DNA of 10,243 nt from an uncultured Alphaproteobacteria bacterium (GCA_903929895.1 CAIYWM010000623.1:1-10243), one strand, 5' to 3'. Positions 1 to 6,724 are shown, numbered from the stretch's first letter. Notes: generated by a model from the letters alone, not told the origin. A program made the numbers and translations.

Positions 1-218
1 CGATGGAAGGCAACAAGATCTGGGCGGCGGCGCTCGACGTCACCGCGGAGGAGCCGCTGCCGGCGGCATCGCCACTTTGGACGTTGCCCAATGTCTTCAT
101 CACGCCGCACACTGCGGGTGAAACGCGCGCCTACGAAGACAACGTCATCGACATCCTGATCGAGAACCTCGACCGGCTGTGGCGGGGCGAGACCACACTC
201 CGTAACCAGGTTCTGTAG
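1..218 (+). CDS. D-isomer specific 2-hydroxyacid dehydrogenase, 3' end (partial)
   Basis: Only the last 72 or so codons are present; the gene starts upstream of the window. The visible part carries the C-terminal signature of NAD(P)-dependent D-2-hydroxyacid dehydrogenases. 'AALDVTAEEPLP' holds the conserved Asp, followed by 'SPLWTLPNVFITPHTAG', whose His is the catalytic acid/base in this family. The closing segment (NVIDILIENLDRLWRGE...LRNQV) is the usual C-terminal helix that packs back on the catalytic domain. Family members interconvert 2-oxo acids and D-2-hydroxy acids in the cytoplasm, for example glyoxylate/hydroxypyruvate, phosphoglycerate or lactate. The substrate cannot be told because the substrate loops and the Rossmann fold lie outside the window. 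The ATG at position 3 is internal, not a start. The family call is firm; the substrate is unknown. Confidence 0.9.
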   Translation, partial: MEGNKIWAAALDVTAEEPLPAASPLWTLPNVFITPHTAGETRAYEDNVIDILIENLDRLWRGETTLRNQVL

Positions 219-237
219 TCAGAGCCTGCGGCTCGGG

Positions 238-260
238 GAGGACGCCGTCGTCCTCTTGTT
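238..260 (+). terminator. Probable Rho-independent terminator of the dehydrogenase gene
   Basis: Twenty bases after the dehydrogenase stop codon there is a 7-bp perfect stem (gaggacg 238-244, cgtcctc 249-255) with a 4-base loop, followed directly by ttgtt. The stem is G/C-rich and the T-run is short and interrupted, so this is a plausible but not strong intrinsic terminator. Its position, just after a stop codon and before a new gene with its own ribosome binding site, supports the call. Confidence 0.5.
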
Positions 261-290
261 GCGCTTCGCCCATGCGAGACCTCCTGCTAG

Positions 291-313
291 GCTGGGCATC
301 GTGAATGCCCAGC
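291..313. other. Perfect 9-bp hairpin upstream of the unknown gene
   Basis: gctgggcat (291-299) and atgcccagc (305-313) form a perfect 9-bp stem around the 5-base loop cgtga. It ends 46 bases before the ATG at 360. No T-run follows, so it does not look like an intrinsic terminator. It may be an operator-like palindrome or a structure in the leader of the next gene. No function can be assigned from sequence. Confidence 0.4.
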
Positions 314-359
314 CGGTATCGCGGTTGCGCACCTCGACAGAAGCACAAGAGGAGAGAAG

Positions 360-941
360 ATGAGCGTCGCTGACCCGCACCGCGTCGTCCTGACCGGCGA
401 GAACCCGTTCCTTCGTCTCAGCGAGAAGGACGGTGATCCCAATTCGACCGACGCCAGCTACTGGCGGATCCTGTTCTGCCCGGCCGGACCCGGGCACGTG
501 CTTTATCTCAAGAGCGAGCTGACGCATGGCCACTGGCGGATCTATTCCGACAACATCGCCATGGCGCGCTGGCTGCAGCAGACCGTGCAGGGGATGCTCA
601 ATCCCGAGCTGAAGGATCTGTCGATTCCTGTCATCGACGCCGACTTCAGCAAGTCCGGCGACCCGCGCTACTTCTGGACCGAGTACGTGTCGTCACCCGA
701 GGCGGAGATCGCGCTCACCTGGCACGATATCGGCGATCCGCTGCTGATTCACACCGAGCCCAACAAGGAACCGAACCCGCGCCCCTACGGTGTCTGCACC
801 GTTCTGGTGCCGGCGCTCTCCGGCCGGCTGACGCTGAACGGCCAGCAGGCCCGCGGCAAGCCGTGGCCGCGCGAACGCGAGGGACGCCCCTTCAGCACCT
901 CGGCGCTCGCCTTCTCCGAAAGCTGGACGGAACAGCGGTAG
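360..941 (+). CDS. Conserved-looking hypothetical protein, 193 residues
   Basis: I do not recognise this family. The gene looks real: codon use matches its neighbours, the start has a good ribosome binding site (gaggagag, about 5 bases before the ATG), and no competing frame explains the region. The protein appears soluble, with no signal peptide and no membrane segment. It is rich in Trp, Tyr and Pro. It has a mixed alpha/beta look, with beta-type stretches 'RVVLTGENPFLRL', 'YWRILFCPAG' and 'GVCTVLVPALSGRLTLNG', and a helical stretch 'IAMARWLQQTVQGML'. The central part has several acidic and His residues (DADFSKSGDP, ALTWHDIGDPLLIHTEP) that could bind metal or a ligand, but no known motif is visible. 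It lies alone between the terminator-like hairpins at 238-260 and 950-982, so it is probably monocistronic. Its closest neighbours, a hydroxyacid dehydrogenase and a flavin monooxygenase, do not define a role. Confidence 0.8.
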   Translation: MSVADPHRVVLTGENPFLRLSEKDGDPNSTDASYWRILFCPAGPGHVLYLKSELTHGHWRIYSDNIAMARWLQQTVQGMLNPELKDLSIPVIDADFSKSGDPRYFWTEYVSSPEAEIALTWHDIGDPLLIHTEPNKEPNPRPYGVCTVLVPALSGRLTLNGQQARGKPWPREREGRPFSTSALAFSESWTEQR

Positions 942-949
942 AATTTCCC

Positions 950-982
950 GCTTCCCCTTTGCGGACTCCGCAAAGGGGAAGC
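950..982. terminator. Perfect 15-bp hairpin between converging genes, probable bidirectional terminator
   Basis: gcttcccctttgcgg (950-964) and its exact reverse complement (968-982) flank a 3-base loop, act. The hairpin starts 8 bases after the stop of the plus-strand unknown gene and ends 13 bases after the stop of the minus-strand flavin monooxygenase. That is the position expected of a terminator shared by converging genes. Neither side has a clear T-run, so termination could rely on the very stable stem, on the A/T part of the stem, or on Rho. The structure is certain; the role is inferred. Confidence 0.6.
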
Positions 983-995
983 AGATGAGTCTACT

Positions 996-2015
996 TCACG
1001 GCGCGAAGCCGTAGGCCTTGGCGAGTTCGGTGTAGCTGTCACGGCGGACCTGCTCGTCGTGGGTCCAGGTGACGACGGCCATCTCGTCGACGCCGACGCG
1101 GTCCTTCAATTCGGTGATGCGGGCTGCGACCTCGGGGCCGGTGCCCACGAAGGAGTCCTTGCGGAACTGTTCCATCTTCGCCGCTTCGTAGGCGGTGACC
1201 GGCGCCTGGGCGGCCTCGTCGGGCGGCAGCAGTGGACCCAGGATGTTCTTGTCTCGGTTGATGCGGCTCAGAGCGCGCGATGTGAAGTGATACTGTGCCT
1301 TCTCCGTCGACTCGGCGGCCAGCGCCCAGACGCAGAGGGCGGAATGCGGCTCGGGATGGCGCGCGCTGGGGCGATAGGTCCGCTTGTAGAGGTCGATGGC
1401 GCGCTCGCCGCCGGCCCCGTCGCTGAAGAACCAGGCGTAGCAGTACGGCAGGCCGAACAGGGCCGCGACCTGCGCGCCGTAATCGGAGCTGCCCAGGATC
1501 CAGACTTCCGGCGACGTCGACGACTGGGGAAAGGCCTTCACCGTTCCGAACGGATGGCGCTCGATCAGTGGTTCGTTGTTTACCCAGGCGATCAGGTCGC
1601 GCACGTCGGCGGGGAAGTGCTCGGGCCGTTCGTTGGCCGCGGGATTGAGCGCGAAGGCGGTGCGGCCGTCGGATCCCGGCGCGCGGCCGAGGCCCATGTC
1701 GATGCGGCCCGGCGCCAGCGCCTCGAGCACGCGGAAGACCTCGGCCACCTTGAACGGCGAATAGTGCGGCAGCATGATTCCCGCGCTGCCGATTCGGATG
1801 CGCTCGGTCGTGGCGGCGATCGCTGCCATCACGATCTCGGGCGCGGTTCCGACGATGGTCGGATGGTTGTGATGCTCCGACACCCAGAAGCGCTCGTAGC
1901 CCAGCGCCTCGCAGTGCCTGGCCAGCGACACGGTGTTTCGGATCGACTGGTCCTGCGGCCGACCCGAGACGGCGATCGACTGGTCGAGGACGGAAAGGCG
2001 GAAGGGACGCGACAT
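996..2015 (-). CDS. LLM-class flavin-dependent oxidoreductase (luciferase-like monooxygenase, YhbW/MsnO8-like)
   Basis: The 339-residue protein is a single-domain bacterial luciferase-like TIM barrel of normal family length. It opens with the typical 'RLSVLDQS' strand and carries 'ERFWVSEHHN' around residues 41-50, a hallmark of this subgroup. It continues with 'TERIRIGSAGIMLPHYSP', then 'LGLGRAPGSD'-type phosphate-loop sequence (here MGLGRAPGSD), and ends in 'VDEMAVVTW'. Members use reduced FMN (some use F420) and O2 to oxygenate small molecules; the substrate is not predictable here. I chose the ATG at 2015 because homologues normally begin one or two residues before 'PFRLSVLDQS'. A GTG at 2042 would add 9 residues and overlap the upstream stop codon by 4 bases (GTGA). 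Neither start has a strong ribosome binding site. It lies immediately downstream of the substrate-binding protein gene and is probably co-transcribed and translationally coupled with it. Confidence 0.9.
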   Translation of the reverse strand: MSRPFRLSVLDQSIAVSGRPQDQSIRNTVSLARHCEALGYERFWVSEHHNHPTIVGTAPEIVMAAIAATTERIRIGSAGIMLPHYSPFKVAEVFRVLEALAPGRIDMGLGRAPGSDGRTAFALNPAANERPEHFPADVRDLIAWVNNEPLIERHPFGTVKAFPQSSTSPEVWILGSSDYGAQVAALFGLPYCYAWFFSDGAGGERAIDLYKRTYRPSARHPEPHSALCVWALAAESTEKAQYHFTSRALSRINRDKNILGPLLPPDEAAQAPVTAYEAAKMEQFRKDSFVGTGPEVAARITELKDRVGVDEMAVVTWTHDEQVRRDSYTELAKAYGFAP

Positions 2016-2038
2016 GGGAGTGAGATGGGCCCTTTGGG

Positions 2039-2887
2039 TCACTCCGGCAAGGTCGCGATCATATAGAGCGTCTGCAGTTGCTGCGTCGGCCGTGCGTTCT
2101 TGCCGAACACGTCACCGAAGATCGTGGCGATCTGTCCTGACCGGTAGATGTGGCTGAGCGCCCGATCGACCGCGAGACGGAACGGGCCTTCGCCGAGCTT
2201 CATGGCCAGGGCGAAGGGCTCGAGGCTGAGATAGGTGTTGGCCAGCAGGATCCGGGCGGCATCCTTGTGGTCCTTGATCATCGCCGTGAGCATCGCGCCG
2301 CCGGCGAAGTAGGCGGAGATCTCGCCCTTCTCCAGCGCCGTCATACCCGCGCTGAATTCGGTGAAGGGGACGATGGTGGCGTTGACGTGAATGGAGGCCA
2401 GCGCCTTGCGCAGCTCCGTCTCGGTCAGCGTGCCGGCAACCGCGCCGACCTTCTTGCCGGCGAGCTCCTGCAGGTCGCGCGGGCCGTCGTTGCGGATGGC
2501 GAAGCTCGTACCGTCGACGAAGGTGGTGATGGAGAAATCGACCACGGCGCGGCGGTCGAGGGTCTCGGTGAGCGAATCGCAGAGCAGGTCGATCTTGCCC
2601 TGCTTGATCATGTCGAGCCGGTTTTCGGTGGTGACCGGCACGAATTCGACCTTGAGGCTGGGCAGCTTGAGTTGCCGCGCGATGTCGCTGGCCACGGCCT
2701 CGCAGAGCTGGACCATGAAGCCCGCAGGCTGGCCGTTCGGTCCCTTGTAGGCGAAGGGAGGGGCGTTCTCGCGGAAGCCGCCGCGGATCACGCCGTTCTT
2801 GGCGACGTCGTCCAGGGTGCCGGCCCAGGCGCCGCCGGCGGCCAGGAAGCCCATGGTCAACGCAAGCCCGCCCAGGAATCGCTTCAT
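2039..2887 (-). CDS. ABC transporter substrate-binding protein, family 3 (amino-acid type)
   Basis: The 282-residue protein has an N-terminal signal peptide: Lys-Arg, a hydrophobic core 'FLGGLALTMGFLAAGG', and a cleavage site after 'AWA' at residue 22, so it is exported to the periplasm. The mature part follows the PBPb/SBP_bac_3 plan. It has 'IRGGFRENAPPFAY' at the start of lobe 1, then 'GFMVQLCEAVASDIA' (usually G-[YF]-x-V-D-L), and 'DLLCDSLTETLDRRAVVDFS' at about 100-119, where the T-x-T...R pattern normally grips the alpha-carboxylate of an amino acid. 'DLQELAGKKVGAVAGT' opens lobe 2. The start at 2887 has a good ribosome binding site (aagaggga, about 5 bases upstream) and is the only one giving a signal peptide, although the frame stays open much further. 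No permease or ATPase gene adjoins it, so it is an orphan here. The ligand is likely an amino acid or related small acid, which is inference. Confidence 0.92.
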   Translation of the reverse strand: MKRFLGGLALTMGFLAAGGAWAGTLDDVAKNGVIRGGFRENAPPFAYKGPNGQPAGFMVQLCEAVASDIARQLKLPSLKVEFVPVTTENRLDMIKQGKIDLLCDSLTETLDRRAVVDFSITTFVDGTSFAIRNDGPRDLQELAGKKVGAVAGTLTETELRKALASIHVNATIVPFTEFSAGMTALEKGEISAYFAGGAMLTAMIKDHKDAARILLANTYLSLEPFALAMKLGEGPFRLAVDRALSHIYRSGQIATIFGDVFGKNARPTQQLQTLYMIATLPE

Positions 2888-2968
2888 CTCGTCCCTCTTA
2901 GAATGACGGCGAAACAATCCGACATTCGGCACGTTGTGGCCACTGGAAATCCAGAGGATGCCGACGCA
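2888..2968. promoter_or_regulatory. Divergent intergenic region for the binding-protein and VOC genes
   Basis: These 81 bases separate two genes transcribed away from each other, so at least two promoters must lie here or overlap the gene ends. I see no convincing -35/-10 pair on either strand. An 8-bp palindrome, gtggccac (2936-2943), sits near the middle and could be half of an operator. The ribosome binding sites at each edge are aagaggga for the minus-strand gene and agagga (2953-2958) for the plus-strand gene. Confidence 0.45.
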
Positions 2969-3424
2969 ATGGCCCGTTCCAAGATGTCTGCTCCTGTCTC
3001 CCGTGTCGTGGGTATCGACCACATCTCCATCCGGGTCAGGGACTATGAGAAGTCGAAGGCCTTCTATGGTGGGCTGTTCGCGTTCCTGGGCTTCGAAATC
3101 TCGGACGAGTATCCGTCGACCATCGGTTGGACCAACGGCAAGACGCGCTACTGGATTGCGCCGGCCGAGGGGCGAAAGACCTATCGCGTCGGCGATGTCG
3201 GCTTCCATCATTATGCATTCCAGCTGCGCACCCGGCGCGACGTGGATGCGCTCCAGGGCTACCTGGAAGAGCAGGGCGTGCGCATCGTTGATCCGGCGGC
3301 CGAGTACTACGAGGATTACTACGCCGTCTTCTTCCTCGATCCGGACGGACTGAAGCTCGAAGGGATGAAATACGGCGAGCTGACCGCGAAGCGAAAGCGC
3401 AAACCCTCCAAGAAGAAGGGCTAG
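2969..3424 (+). CDS. VOC-superfamily (glyoxalase/dioxygenase fold) protein
   Basis: The 151-residue protein spans one full VOC domain of two beta-alpha-beta-beta-beta units. The likely metal ligands are His18 in 'GIDHISI', His80/His81 in 'VGFHHYAFQL' and Glu131 in 'LKLEGM'. The last is preceded by the typical 'FFLDPDG' turn. Such proteins bind Fe, Mn, Ni or Zn and act as glyalase-like lyases/isomerases, extradiol dioxygenases or resistance proteins; the substrate here is unknown. The tail after residue 139 is strikingly basic (AKRKRKPSKKKG) and is not part of the fold. I chose the ATG at 2969 because agagga lies 10 bases upstream. An in-frame ATG at 2903 lacks a binding site and would extend into the divergent control region, and an ATG at 2984 has none either. 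It is followed 72 bases later by the aldehyde dehydrogenase gene on the same strand, possibly in one operon. Confidence 0.88.
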   Translation: MARSKMSAPVSRVVGIDHISIRVRDYEKSKAFYGGLFAFLGFEISDEYPSTIGWTNGKTRYWIAPAEGRKTYRVGDVGFHHYAFQLRTRRDVDALQGYLEEQGVRIVDPAAEYYEDYYAVFFLDPDGLKLEGMKYGELTAKRKRKPSKKKG

Positions 3425-3496
3425 GAGCGGGTCGTTCTGCTTGTAGCGCCGCGTCCTGCGGGCCAAACTCGCGCCCTCAAAATCCGGAGAAAGCCC

Positions 3497-4993
3497 ATGG
3501 ATACTGTGACCCCCACCAAGCTGTCGCCCGCATCGGGCACCTACCAGCCCAAGGGCCAGCTGATCGGCGGCAAGTGGATCGGCAGCGTGTCCGGCAAGGT
3601 CATCACGATCGAGAACCCCGGCAAGAAGACGTCGATCGCCCAGGTGCCGCACGCCGGCGCCGCGGACGTCGAGCTGGCCGTGACCGCCGCCGAGAAGGCG
3701 TTTCCGTCCTGGAAGAACGTCGTACCGCGCGAGCGCGGCAAGCTCCTGCTCAAGATCGCCGAGGCGATGGAAGCGCGCGTCGAGGAGATGGCGCGTACGA
3801 TCGCCATGGAGACCGGTAACGCGCTGCGCACCCAGGCGCGCGGCGAGGCCAAGCTGGCGGCCGACATCTTCCGCTATTTCGGTGGCCTCGCGTCGGAGCT
3901 GAAGGGCGAGACCGTGCCGCTGGGCGAGAGCGTGCTGTCCTACACGCGCCGCGAGCCGCTCGGTATCGTGGGTGCCATCATCCCGTGGAACGCGCCGGTC
4001 ATGCTGGGCGCCCTCAAGATCGCGCCCGCGCTCTGCGCCGGCAACGTGCTGGTGATGAAGGCGGCCGAGGACGCGCCGCTCGCGGTGCTGATGATGGCGG
4101 ACATCACGAACGAGTTCGTGCCGCCCGGCGTGCTGAACGTGGTTACCGGCTACGGGGAGGAATGCGGCGGCGCGCTCGCCAACCATCCGAAGATCCGCAA
4201 GCTCTCCTTCACCGGCTCAACCGAGGTCGGCAAGGTGATCATGCGCGCCGCGGCTGAGCGTATCGTGCCGGTGTCGCTCGAACTGGGCGGCAAGAGCCCC
4301 TCGATCGTCTACCCCGATGCCGACGAGGATTGGGCGGTCGACGGCATCATCAATGCCATGCGCTTCACGCGCCAGAGCCAGAGCTGCACCGCCGGCTCGC
4401 GCATGTTCCTGCATGAAGACATCTTCGACAGCTTCCTCGCGAAGCTCGAGAAGAAGGTCACGGCGCTCAAGATCGGCGATCCGCTCGACGAGGCGAGCGA
4501 CATCGGCTCGATCATCAACAACAAGCAGTACACCAAGGTCTGCAAGTACGTGCAGGACGGGCTCGACCGCTCCGACGCCAAGCTGGTGTTCGGTGGCCTG
4601 CCACCCAAGACCGGTCCGTTGAGCGAAGGCTACTTCACCATGCCGACCGTGTTCGCCGACCGCTCCAATGATTGGCGCCTGGCGCGTGAGGAGATCTTCG
4701 GGCCGGTGCTGGTGGCGATCCGCTGGAGCGACGAGGCCGAGGCGATCCGCATGGCCAACGAGAGTCACTACGGCCTCGCGGCCTATGTCTGGACGCACAA
4801 TATCGGCAAGGGCCTGCGCGCCGCGCATGCGATCGAATCGGGCTGGGTGCAGGTCAACCAGGGCGGCGGCCAGACGCCCGGCATGTCGTACGGCGGCTAC
4901 AAGCAGAGCGGTCTCGGCCGCGAATTCTCGCTGGAGGGCATGCTCGACAGCTTCACGCAGCGCAAGAGCGTGACGGTGAATCTGGCGGTCTGA
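3497..4993 (+). CDS. NAD(P)-dependent aldehyde dehydrogenase
   Basis: The protein is 498 residues, the usual family length, and complete. All the key ALDH elements are visible. Asn165 in 'IIPWNAP' forms the oxyanion hole, Lys188 in 'VLVMKAAE' binds the cofactor, and 'FTGSTEVG' (238-245) is the glycine motif. Glu262 in 'LELGGKSP' is the general base, Cys297 in 'SQSCTAGSR' is the nucleophile, and Glu399/Phe401 in 'EEIFGPVL' contact the nicotinamide ribose. 'GGYKQSGLGRE' lies near the C terminus. It oxidises an aldehyde to the acid (or acyl derivative) in the cytoplasm. The sequence resembles the broad betaine-aldehyde/aromatic/semialdehyde group, and the substrate cannot be fixed. The start has a clear binding site, cggagaaag, 5-6 bases upstream. 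The preceding VOC gene on the same strand suggests a shared catabolic step. The gene ends just before the palindromic element at 5003-5103. Confidence 0.95.
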   Translation: MDTVTPTKLSPASGTYQPKGQLIGGKWIGSVSGKVITIENPGKKTSIAQVPHAGAADVELAVTAAEKAFPSWKNVVPRERGKLLLKIAEAMEARVEEMARTIAMETGNALRTQARGEAKLAADIFRYFGGLASELKGETVPLGESVLSYTRREPLGIVGAIIPWNAPVMLGALKIAPALCAGNVLVMKAAEDAPLAVLMMADITNEFVPPGVLNVVTGYGEECGGALANHPKIRKLSFTGSTEVGKVIMRAAAERIVPVSLELGGKSPSIVYPDADEDWAVDGIINAMRFTRQSQSCTAGSRMFLHEDIFDSFLAKLEKKVTALKIGDPLDEASDIGSIINNKQYTKVCKYVQDGLDRSDAKLVFGGLPPKTGPLSEGYFTMPTVFADRSNDWRLAREEIFGPVLVAIRWSDEAEAIRMANESHYGLAAYVWTHNIGKGLRAAHAIESGWVQVNQGGGQTPGMSYGGYKQSGLGREFSLEGMLDSFTQRKSVTVNLAV

Positions 4994-5002
4994 GGGTTTG
5001 AG

Positions 5003-5103
5003 GAAAGGTCCCTCGCTGCGCTCGGGATGACAATTTTGTTGTGATTGGCGCACCGCGCCAATTTCTCAACCTTGTCATCCCGAGCGTTAGCGAGGGACCT
5101 TTC
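5003..5103. repeat. Long imperfect palindromic repeat (REP-like element) between converging genes
   Basis: The left arm (5003-5032: gaaaggtccctcgctgcgct followed by cgggatgaca) pairs with the right arm (5073-5103). The arms match across 30 positions except for one substitution and one inserted base (gcag against gttag). Inside lies a second hairpin with an 8-bp stem, attggcgc (5044-5051) and gcgccaat (5055-5062), around the loop acc. The element fills almost all of the 112 bases between the stops of the aldehyde dehydrogenase and amidase genes. It would form a very stable RNA hairpin from either strand, so it may serve as a bidirectional terminator. The sequence 'tgtcatcccgagcg...cgagggacct' is of a type dispersed through many bacterial genomes and often mis-translated there as 'CHPERSEG' or 'VIPSAARDL'. 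That comparison is from general knowledge, not from a search. Confidence 0.85.
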
Positions 5104-5105
5104 TC

Positions 5106-6527
5106 TTATTGCGGCACTCGCGTGTGAAAGTCGGTCGCGCCCTGGTAGGCGTGACCGATCCGGTAGAGCATCGCCTCGTCGAACGGCCGGCCGACGAGTT
5201 GCAGCCCGATCGGCGCGCCGTTCGAGTCGAAGCCGCACGGCACCGACAGGGCTGGGATGCCGAGCGTGTTGAAAGGCCGGGTGAGGCCGGTGAAGCCCGC
5301 CACCATCTTCAGCACCGCCGGACCGCCCTTGGTCTCGGTGTCCGTCTCCTCGATGGTGGGGAGCGGGAAGGGGATCGCCGGGAGCAATACGGCATCGACG
5401 CCGTCCATCGCTGTCGCCAGGAACTCCTTCACGAAGTGGGCGCGCAGGCGCAGTGCGTCGATGTATTGGGTGGCCGGAATGAAGAAGCCCGCTTCCATGC
5501 GCGTGCGCACCTGGTTGGCATAGAGCTCGGGCGTCTTCTCCATCCACGGCCGGTGCATGGCGGCGGCCTCGCATTTCACCATCACCTCGGCGGCGCGATA
5601 GAGCGCGGTGAAGTCGGGCAATGTGACGGTTGAGACCTTCGCGCCCAGCCGGCCGAGCCTATCCGCGGCGGCCTGCACCGCAGCGCCGATCTGGGCGTCG
5701 AGCGGTGCCGGTCCATCCATCGGCAGAGCCAGGCCGATGCGCAGGCCCGCGACGCCGCCGTCGAGCAGCGCTTCGTAGTCGGGCACGGGCTTGTCGCTGG
5801 TCGTCGAATCGTCGGGATCGTGGCCGGCGATCACCGAGAGCATGCGGGCATTGTCGCGCACGGTGCGGGTCAGCGGGCCGACATGGTCGAGGCTCCAGGA
5901 GCGTGCGACGGCGCCGGCGCGGCTGACGCGGCCGTAGGTCGCCTTCATGCCGACCACGCCGCAGGCCGCGGCGGGAAGACGGATCGAGCCCCCGGTATCC
6001 GAACCCAGCGCGCCGTAGACCATGCGCGCAGCCACCGAGGCGCCGGAGCCGCTCGAGCTGCCGCCGGTGACGCGGTCCTGGTCCCACGGATTGCGGCAAT
6101 GGCCGTGATGCACGTTGTGGCCCGTCGGGCCGGCGGCGAACTCCGCCATGTTGAGGAAGCCCAGCTCGACCACGCCGGCGGCATCGAGCTTGTCCAGCAC
6201 CGTCGCCGTCACCGGCGCCACCCAGCCACGGCGGATCTCACTGCCGCCGGTCGAGACCTCGCCCTTGCGGTAGTACATGTCCTTGTGCGCCATCGGCACG
6301 CCATGCAGCGGGCCGCGCCTCCTGCCGGCGGCGAGTTCGGCATCCATCGCGCGGGCCTGGGCCAGCGCCTTTTCCCTGGTGACGCGCAGGAAGGCGTTGG
6401 TGCGCGGCTGCCAGAGGTCGATGCGTGCGAGGCACGCTTCCGTGGCTTCCACCGAGGTGATGCGCCCCGCCGCGATCGCATCGGCAATCGCGGTGAGATC
6501 GTCCAGTGCGGGATCGTCGTTCCTCAT
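5106..6527 (-). CDS. Amidase-signature family hydrolase (GatA/AtzE-like)
   Basis: The 473-residue protein contains the full amidase-signature core. The Ser-cisSer-Lys triad can be placed: Lys82 in 'MAHKDMYY', cis-Ser157 in 'TGGSSSGSGA', and nucleophile Ser181 in 'SDTGGSIRLPAA'. The 75- and 24-residue spacings match known members such as FAAH. 'GPLHGVP' precedes the Lys and 'VGPLTRTVRDNA' follows the core, both typical. Members hydrolyse amides such as aryl or aliphatic amides, biuret derivatives or Gln in tRNA amidotransferase. No GatB gene is in view, so a tRNA role is not indicated. The start ATG at 6527 overlaps the upstream small gene by 4 bases (ATGA) and has a binding site, aaggaag, 7 bases upstream. 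This implies translational coupling and a physical link between the two products. The protein has no signal peptide and is cytoplasmic. The substrate is unknown. Confidence 0.93.
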   Translation of the reverse strand: MRNDDPALDDLTAIADAIAAGRITSVEATEACLARIDLWQPRTNAFLRVTREKALAQARAMDAELAAGRRRGPLHGVPMAHKDMYYRKGEVSTGGSEIRRGWVAPVTATVLDKLDAAGVVELGFLNMAEFAAGPTGHNVHHGHCRNPWDQDRVTGGSSSGSGASVAARMVYGALGSDTGGSIRLPAAACGVVGMKATYGRVSRAGAVARSWSLDHVGPLTRTVRDNARMLSVIAGHDPDDSTTSDKPVPDYEALLDGGVAGLRIGLALPMDGPAPLDAQIGAAVQAAADRLGRLGAKVSTVTLPDFTALYRAAEVMVKCEAAAMHRPWMEKTPELYANQVRTRMEAGFFIPATQYIDALRLRAHFVKEFLATAMDGVDAVLLPAIPFPLPTIEETDTETKGGPAVLKMVAGFTGLTRPFNTLGIPALSVPCGFDSNGAPIGLQLVGRPFDEAMLYRIGHAYQGATDFHTRVPQ

Positions 6528-6724
6528 GAGCGGGCTTCCTTCGCCATGATGCTGGCGAAGGCGGCCGGATCGTCGTCGAAGGTGAGCCGCTGGGCGGCTG
6601 CCTTGCGCACGGCTTCGTTCAGGATCTCGACCTCGGCCGCCAGCTCGGCCAGTCGCTTGTCGTTGTACTTCAGGCCCTGCAGCCCCGCGGCGATGCCGGC
6701 GGCCGTCTTCGTCTTCTCGTCCAT
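6524..6724 (-). CDS. Small protein, possible GatC/AtzG-like partner of the amidase
   Basis: A 66-residue protein with a strong binding site (gaggag, 6-7 bases before the ATG). It starts 10 bases after the thioesterase stop and overlaps the amidase start by ATGA. It is predicted largely helical: 'TAAGIAAGLQGLKYNDKRLAELAAEVEILNEAVRKAAAQ', then 'LTFDDDPAAFASIM' and a short tail. The order of a helix pair, an 'L-x-F-x-D-x-P-A-x-F' segment, and a position just upstream of an amidase resembles the small GatC-like subunits such as AtzG (DUF4089), which assemble with the amidase AtzE. This match is from remembered family pattern and gene order, not from an alignment, and identity is likely low. Alternatively it is an unrelated small helical protein. 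The gene itself is well supported by its coupling and binding site. Confidence 0.72.
   Translation of the reverse strand: MDEKTKTAAGIAAGLQGLKYNDKRLAELAAEVEILNEAVRKAAAQRLTFDDDPAAFASIMAKEARS

Noticed and set aside
1059..2066. 335-residue plus-strand open frame opposite the flavin monooxygenase
   Set aside because: It is the mirror frame of a gene with clear family motifs; the translation is low-complexity Gly/Arg/Asp-rich and has no ribosome binding site.
2936..2943. gtggccac palindrome as a defined operator
   Set aside because: Eight bases are too few to distinguish from chance in a G/C-rich region, and no regulator gene adjoins.
2150..2968. Plus-strand open frame running into the VOC gene from far upstream
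   Set aside because: It is antisense to the binding protein and its composition is shadow-like; the VOC fold begins after 2969 where a binding site is present.
2888..4186. Long minus-strand open frame extending the family 3 binding protein upstream to 715 residues
   Set aside because: The part above 2887 is antisense to the VOC and aldehyde dehydrogenase genes, is rich in His/Arg/Gly without family features, and the signal peptide with its ribosome binding site fixes the start at 2887.
4217..5053. Minus-strand open frame starting in the repeat, reading 'CHPERSEG'
   Set aside because: That peptide is the chance translation of the palindromic repeat, and the rest is antisense to the aldehyde dehydrogenase.
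5003..5103. CRISPR repeat or insertion sequence end
   Set aside because: There are only two arms, in inverted orientation, with no series of spaced direct repeats, no transposase frame and no target duplication that I can see.
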